15,435 bases of DNA from Acidimicrobiaceae bacterium (lineage in GTDB: Bacteria > Actinomycetota > Acidimicrobiia > Acidimicrobiales > RAAP-2), in assembly GCA_030838245.1 (NCBI GenBank), contig JAUTXB010000178.1:1-15435 (forward strand), written 5' to 3'. Positions 13,106 to 15,435 of the stretch are shown here, in pieces; position 1 is the stretch's first letter; every line of letters starts with the position of its first letter. The notes under the pieces are model-generated. The model saw only the letters and a program-made list of their open reading frames with translations, made no database searches and was not told where the DNA came from. A program made the translations under genes and the position numbers.

Positions 13106-14842
13106 GTGCTCGATCTGTTGGTCCGAGGTGGCACGCTGGTCGACGGGACCGGCTCGCCCCCACGACGAGCCGACGTCGGCGTCCGGGATGGGCGGGTGGT
13201 GGCCCTTGGCGAGATCGATGAGCCCGCCACCCAGATCATCGAGGCCGACGGGCTGCTGGTGGCTCCGGGCTTCGTCGACCTGCACACCCACTACGACGCC
13301 CAGCTCTTCTGGGACCCGACGGCAAGCCCTTCCCCGCTCCACGGCGTGACGACGGTGCTCGGCGGCAACTGCGGCTTCTCGCTGGCACCGAACGGACCGG
13401 ACCATGCCGGGTACCTGGCCCGGATGATGGCCAAGGTCGAGGGGATGCCGCTGGCCGCCCTGGAAGCGGGCCTCGACTGGTCGTGGACATCCTTCGGGCA
13501 ATGGCTGGATCGGCTCGAGGGCGGGATCGGGGTGAACGCTGGGTTCCTGGTCGGCCACTCTGCCCTCCGACGCACGGTCATGGGCGACGACGCGGTCTCC
13601 GAACGGGCCACGGACAACCAGGTGGCGACCATGGTGGCGTCACTGCGCGCCGCGCTGGCCAGCGGCGCCATTGGCTTCTCCACCTCGCAAGCGCACACCC
13701 ACCATGATGGCGAGGGACGGCCGGTGCCCTCGCGTGCCGCCTCGCGCTCCGAGATCGAGTCGATGGCCGCCGTGGTGGCCGACTATCCGGGAACCACGAT
13801 CGAGATGATCGTCCAGGGTTGCCTGAGCGGCTTCAGCCAGGAGGAGACGAGCATGATGGCGGCCGTCTCCCGACTGGCGAACCGGCCGGTGAACTGGAAC
13901 GTGCTCGGTACCTCGGCCACGACCACCGAGCGCACGGCCTCGCAGCTCGCCGCCTCCGACGCCGCGGCAGAACACGGCGGCACGGTCGTGGCCCTCACCC
14001 TGCCCCACAACATGAGGATCCGGCTCTCGTTCGAGGGCAGTCCCATCCTCGAAGGGCTGCCCGGTTGGAGCGACATGCTGTCCCTCCCCAAGGCGGAGCG
14101 CCTGGCCGCCCTGCGGGACCCCGAAGTCCGCCGGCGTCTGGACGAGGGAGCCAACTCGGATGAGGCCGGTATCCTCCGCAACCTGGTGACCTGGCGACGC
14201 CTGACGCTCGACGAGACGTTCGCCCCCGAGAACGCCGGCTACGAGGGTCGCACGGTGGGCGATGTAGCCCTCGAACGCAACCAGCAGCCCTTCGATGCCC
14301 TCATCGACATCGTGGTGGCCGACGAGCTCCGCACCGGGCTTCGACCTCCCATGGCCGACTCGGACGCCGACTGGGAGGCCCGGGCCAACCTATGGCGGGA
14401 CCCGCGCACCGTCATCGGCGGATCGGATGCCGGGGCCCACCTCGACATGATGTGCGGCGCGATCTACTCGACCGCCCTGCTGGGTGGCGCCGTACGACAG
14501 CGAGCGCTGTTGAGCTGGGAAGAGGCGGTGCACCTGCTCACCGATGTCCCTGCCCGCCTCTACGGGCTCAAGCACCGGGGACGGGTGGCCGAAGGCTGGT
14601 GGGCCGACCTGGTGATCTTCGATCCGGCGACGGTCGGACATGGACCCGACCGCACGCGCGACGACATGCCCGGTGGCGCCAGCCGTCTCTACGCCGAGGG
14701 CACGGGCATCGAGCACGTCGTGGTCAACGGCTCGGAGCTGGTGAGGCACGGCACGTTCACCGGAGCGCTGGCCGGTCAGCTCTTGCGTTCTGGACGCGAC
14801 ACGGACACAGTGCCGGCCGGTGCACCGTGGCGGCCCCGGTGA
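13106..14842 (+). CDS. N-acyl-D-amino-acid deacylase / D-aminoacylase-like amidohydrolase (family 3)
   Basis: This 578-residue metal-dependent hydrolase starts LDLLVRGGTLVDGTGSPPRRADVGVRDGRVVALGEI, the beta-sandwich half typical of the family. The metal motif GFVDLHTHYDAQLFWDP (H60, H62) and GVTTVLGGNCGFSLAP follow, with C89 at the position used as a metal ligand by D-aminoacylases. Later come VGHSALR (H151) and GGSDAGAHLDMM (D441, H445). The end returns to the sandwich (GRVAEGWWADLVIFDPATVG...HVVVNGSELV). Relatives hydrolyse N-acyl-D-amino acids, but many actinobacterial paralogues have unknown substrates. The frame runs upstream to 13046, yet GTG 13106 has GGGGGAGG seven bases before it and gives the classic N-terminus, so it was preferred. 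The last ten codons and stop lie inside a 38-base tandem repeat. Confidence 0.92.
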   Translation: MLDLLVRGGTLVDGTGSPPRRADVGVRDGRVVALGEIDEPATQIIEADGLLVAPGFVDLHTHYDAQLFWDPTASPSPLHGVTTVLGGNCGFSLAPNGPDHAGYLARMMAKVEGMPLAALEAGLDWSWTSFGQWLDRLEGGIGVNAGFLVGHSALRRTVMGDDAVSERATDNQVATMVASLRAALASGAIGFSTSQAHTHHDGEGRPVPSRAASRSEIESMAAVVADYPGTTIEMIVQGCLSGFSQEETSMMAAVSRLANRPVNWNVLGTSATTTERTASQLAASDAAAEHGGTVVALTLPHNMRIRLSFEGSPILEGLPGWSDMLSLPKAERLAALRDPEVRRRLDEGANSDEAGILRNLVTWRRLTLDETFAPENAGYEGRTVGDVALERNQQPFDALIDIVVADELRTGLRPPMADSDADWEARANLWRDPRTVIGGSDAGAHLDMMCGAIYSTALLGGAVRQRALLSWEEAVHLLTDVPARLYGLKHRGRVAEGWWADLVIFDPATVGHGPDRTRDDMPGGASRLYAEGTGIEHVVVNGSELVRHGTFTGALAGQLLRSGRDTDTVPAGAPWRPR

Positions 14843-14907
14843 ACTGAGTGCCGGCCGGTGCGCCGTGGCGGCCCCGGTGAACTGAGTGCCGGCCGGTGCA
14901 CCGTGGC
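14810..14907. repeat. 38-base tandem repeat, about 2.6 copies, spanning the end of the deacylase gene
   Basis: Copy 1 is 14810-14847, copy 2 is 14848-14885, and a 22-base partial copy 3 is 14886-14907. Each full unit begins GTGCCGGCCGG and ends CGGTGAACTGA. Copies 1 and 2 differ at one base (A to G at 14862). Copy 1 encodes the last residues VPAGAPWRPR and the stop; copy 2 repeats the same residues and stop without being translated. Copies 1 and 3 contain the perfect palindrome CGGTGCACCG (14818-14827, 14894-14903), which the copy 2 change breaks. The near identity suggests a recent duplication. Confidence 0.95.
14818..14827. terminator. GC-rich palindrome in the convergent region, possible termination structure
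   Basis: CGGTGCACCG recurs at 14894-14903 and lies between two convergent genes, where a bidirectional terminator would be expected. There is no T-run after it, so an intrinsic terminator of the classical type is not supported. The call rests on position and pairing only. Confidence 0.2.
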
Positions 14908-14912
14908 CTCCC

Positions 14913-15435
14913 TTATGAAAGCCGGCGATAGGCGAAGTGCGCCTTGATCGACTCGTCACTCGGTTCCCCACCGCTCTCGCTCGTCTCTTCGAGCAGGGCG
15001 AACTTCGCCTGGAGCGCGGACTTGATCCGGGACAGCCGGACGGCGAGCTCGCCGATGCGCTCGCGATGGAGCTCGTAGCTGGAGGGCCCGACCTCCTCGA
15101 AGATGCGGACGTCCCACACCGAGATGCCCTCGGACTCGCCATCCTCGGCGAACGATACGTCGATGATGGCAACGCCCCCTTCGAAGTCGTCGACCCAGGG
15201 CGACTCCTCACCCAGTCGACGGAGCTCCCCCACGGTGTTGACGTCGAAGATGAATAGGCCCCCCTCGACCAGATGGTCGTGGACGGCATCGAACATCGAC
15301 TCCCAGTCACCGAAGAACAAGAGATGGTTCAGGCTGTCGAACACGCAGATGACCACGTCGAATCGTTCCCCGAGGGAGAACGCCTTCATGTCGCCTTCGA
15401 GCAATCGGGCGCGTGGCACCTTCTCCGAGGCCTGG
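14913..15435 (-). CDS. Class I SAM-dependent methyltransferase, partial (5' end outside window)
   Basis: The frame stays open to the right edge. The visible 173 residues begin QASEKVPRARLLEGDMKAF, the segment that normally follows the acidic SAM-binding strand. They continue with FDVVICVFDSLNHLLFFGDWESMFDAVHDHLVEGGLFIFDVNT, a pattern typical of Methyltransf_25-like small-molecule methyltransferases. Motif I (the Gly-rich loop) must lie beyond the window. A GTG at 15419 could be read as a start, but it would remove motif I, so I treat the gene as truncated by the window and not as a short protein. The C-terminal half (AIIDVSFAEDGESEGISVWDVRIFEEVGPSSYELHRERIGELAVRLSRIKSALQ) fits the beta-sheet insertion and helix of this group. 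The gene is convergent with the deacylase gene, 70 bases away. The substrate is unknown. Confidence 0.88.
   Translation of the reverse strand, partial: QASEKVPRARLLEGDMKAFSLGERFDVVICVFDSLNHLLFFGDWESMFDAVHDHLVEGGLFIFDVNTVGELRRLGEESPWVDDFEGGVAIIDVSFAEDGESEGISVWDVRIFEEVGPSSYELHRERIGELAVRLSRIKSALQAKFALLEETSESGGEPSDESIKAHFAYRRLS

Noticed and set aside
14810..14907. CRISPR array
   Set aside because: The 38-base units are directly adjacent with no spacers, and no cas gene is near; this is a simple tandem duplication.
14390..15310. Minus-strand frame of 306 codons
   Set aside because: It spans the antisense of the deacylase, the repeat and another frame of the edge methyltransferase; composition is typical of a high-GC shadow frame.

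Overview
The window is GC-rich, densely coded, and has many GTG starts and 4-base stop/start overlaps. Its gene content (acyl-CoA synthetase, acyl-CoA dehydrogenase, DUF1214 protein, PAPS-type sulfotransferase, metal-dependent amidohydrolases, long DHA2-type MFS exporter) fits an Actinomycetota chromosome. An acidimicrobial or mycobacterial-like lineage is the best guess. There is no 16S, tRNA, ribosomal protein or other marker gene here, so the taxonomy is inference. I see no CRISPR array, insertion sequence, integrase or phage gene, and no gap without a gene exceeds about 200 bases.

Layout. (1) Bases 1-80 (-) hold the first 26 codons of a gene leaving the left edge, perhaps a luciferase-like flavin oxidoreductase. 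(2) Bases 207-3051 (+) are a tight three-gene operon joined by 4-base overlaps: DUF1214 protein, sulfotransferase, DUF1905/OmdA protein. (3) Bases 3082-4671 (-) and 4865-6022 (+) are a divergent pair, an AMP-forming acyl-CoA synthetase and an acyl-CoA dehydrogenase, with two inverted repeats in the gap between them. (4) Bases 6099-12995 (-) are a five-gene run, read from the right: amidohydrolase, VOC protein, membrane-anchored zinc-ribbon methyltransferase, quinone-oxidoreductase-like dehydrogenase, and an MFS exporter with a winged-helix tail. (5) Bases 13106-14842 (+) encode an N-acyl-D-amino-acid deacylase-like enzyme, divergent from the amidohydrolase. (6) A 38-base tandem repeat covers the end of that gene and the convergent gap. 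(7) From 14913 (-) a SAM methyltransferase runs off the right edge.

How the genes may work together. The acyl-CoA synthetase and dehydrogenase can activate and desaturate an acyl or alicyclic acid. The two amidohydrolases, the VOC protein and the dehydrogenase look like peripheral catabolic or detoxification enzymes, and the MFS protein looks like an exporter. This reads as an accessory catabolism, modification and efflux region. I do not see one clearly defined new pathway. The most unusual items are the exporter fused to a MarR-like domain, the multi-domain membrane methyltransferase, the translationally coupled DUF1214-sulfotransferase-OmdA triad, and the tandem repeat that duplicates a gene's stop codon.
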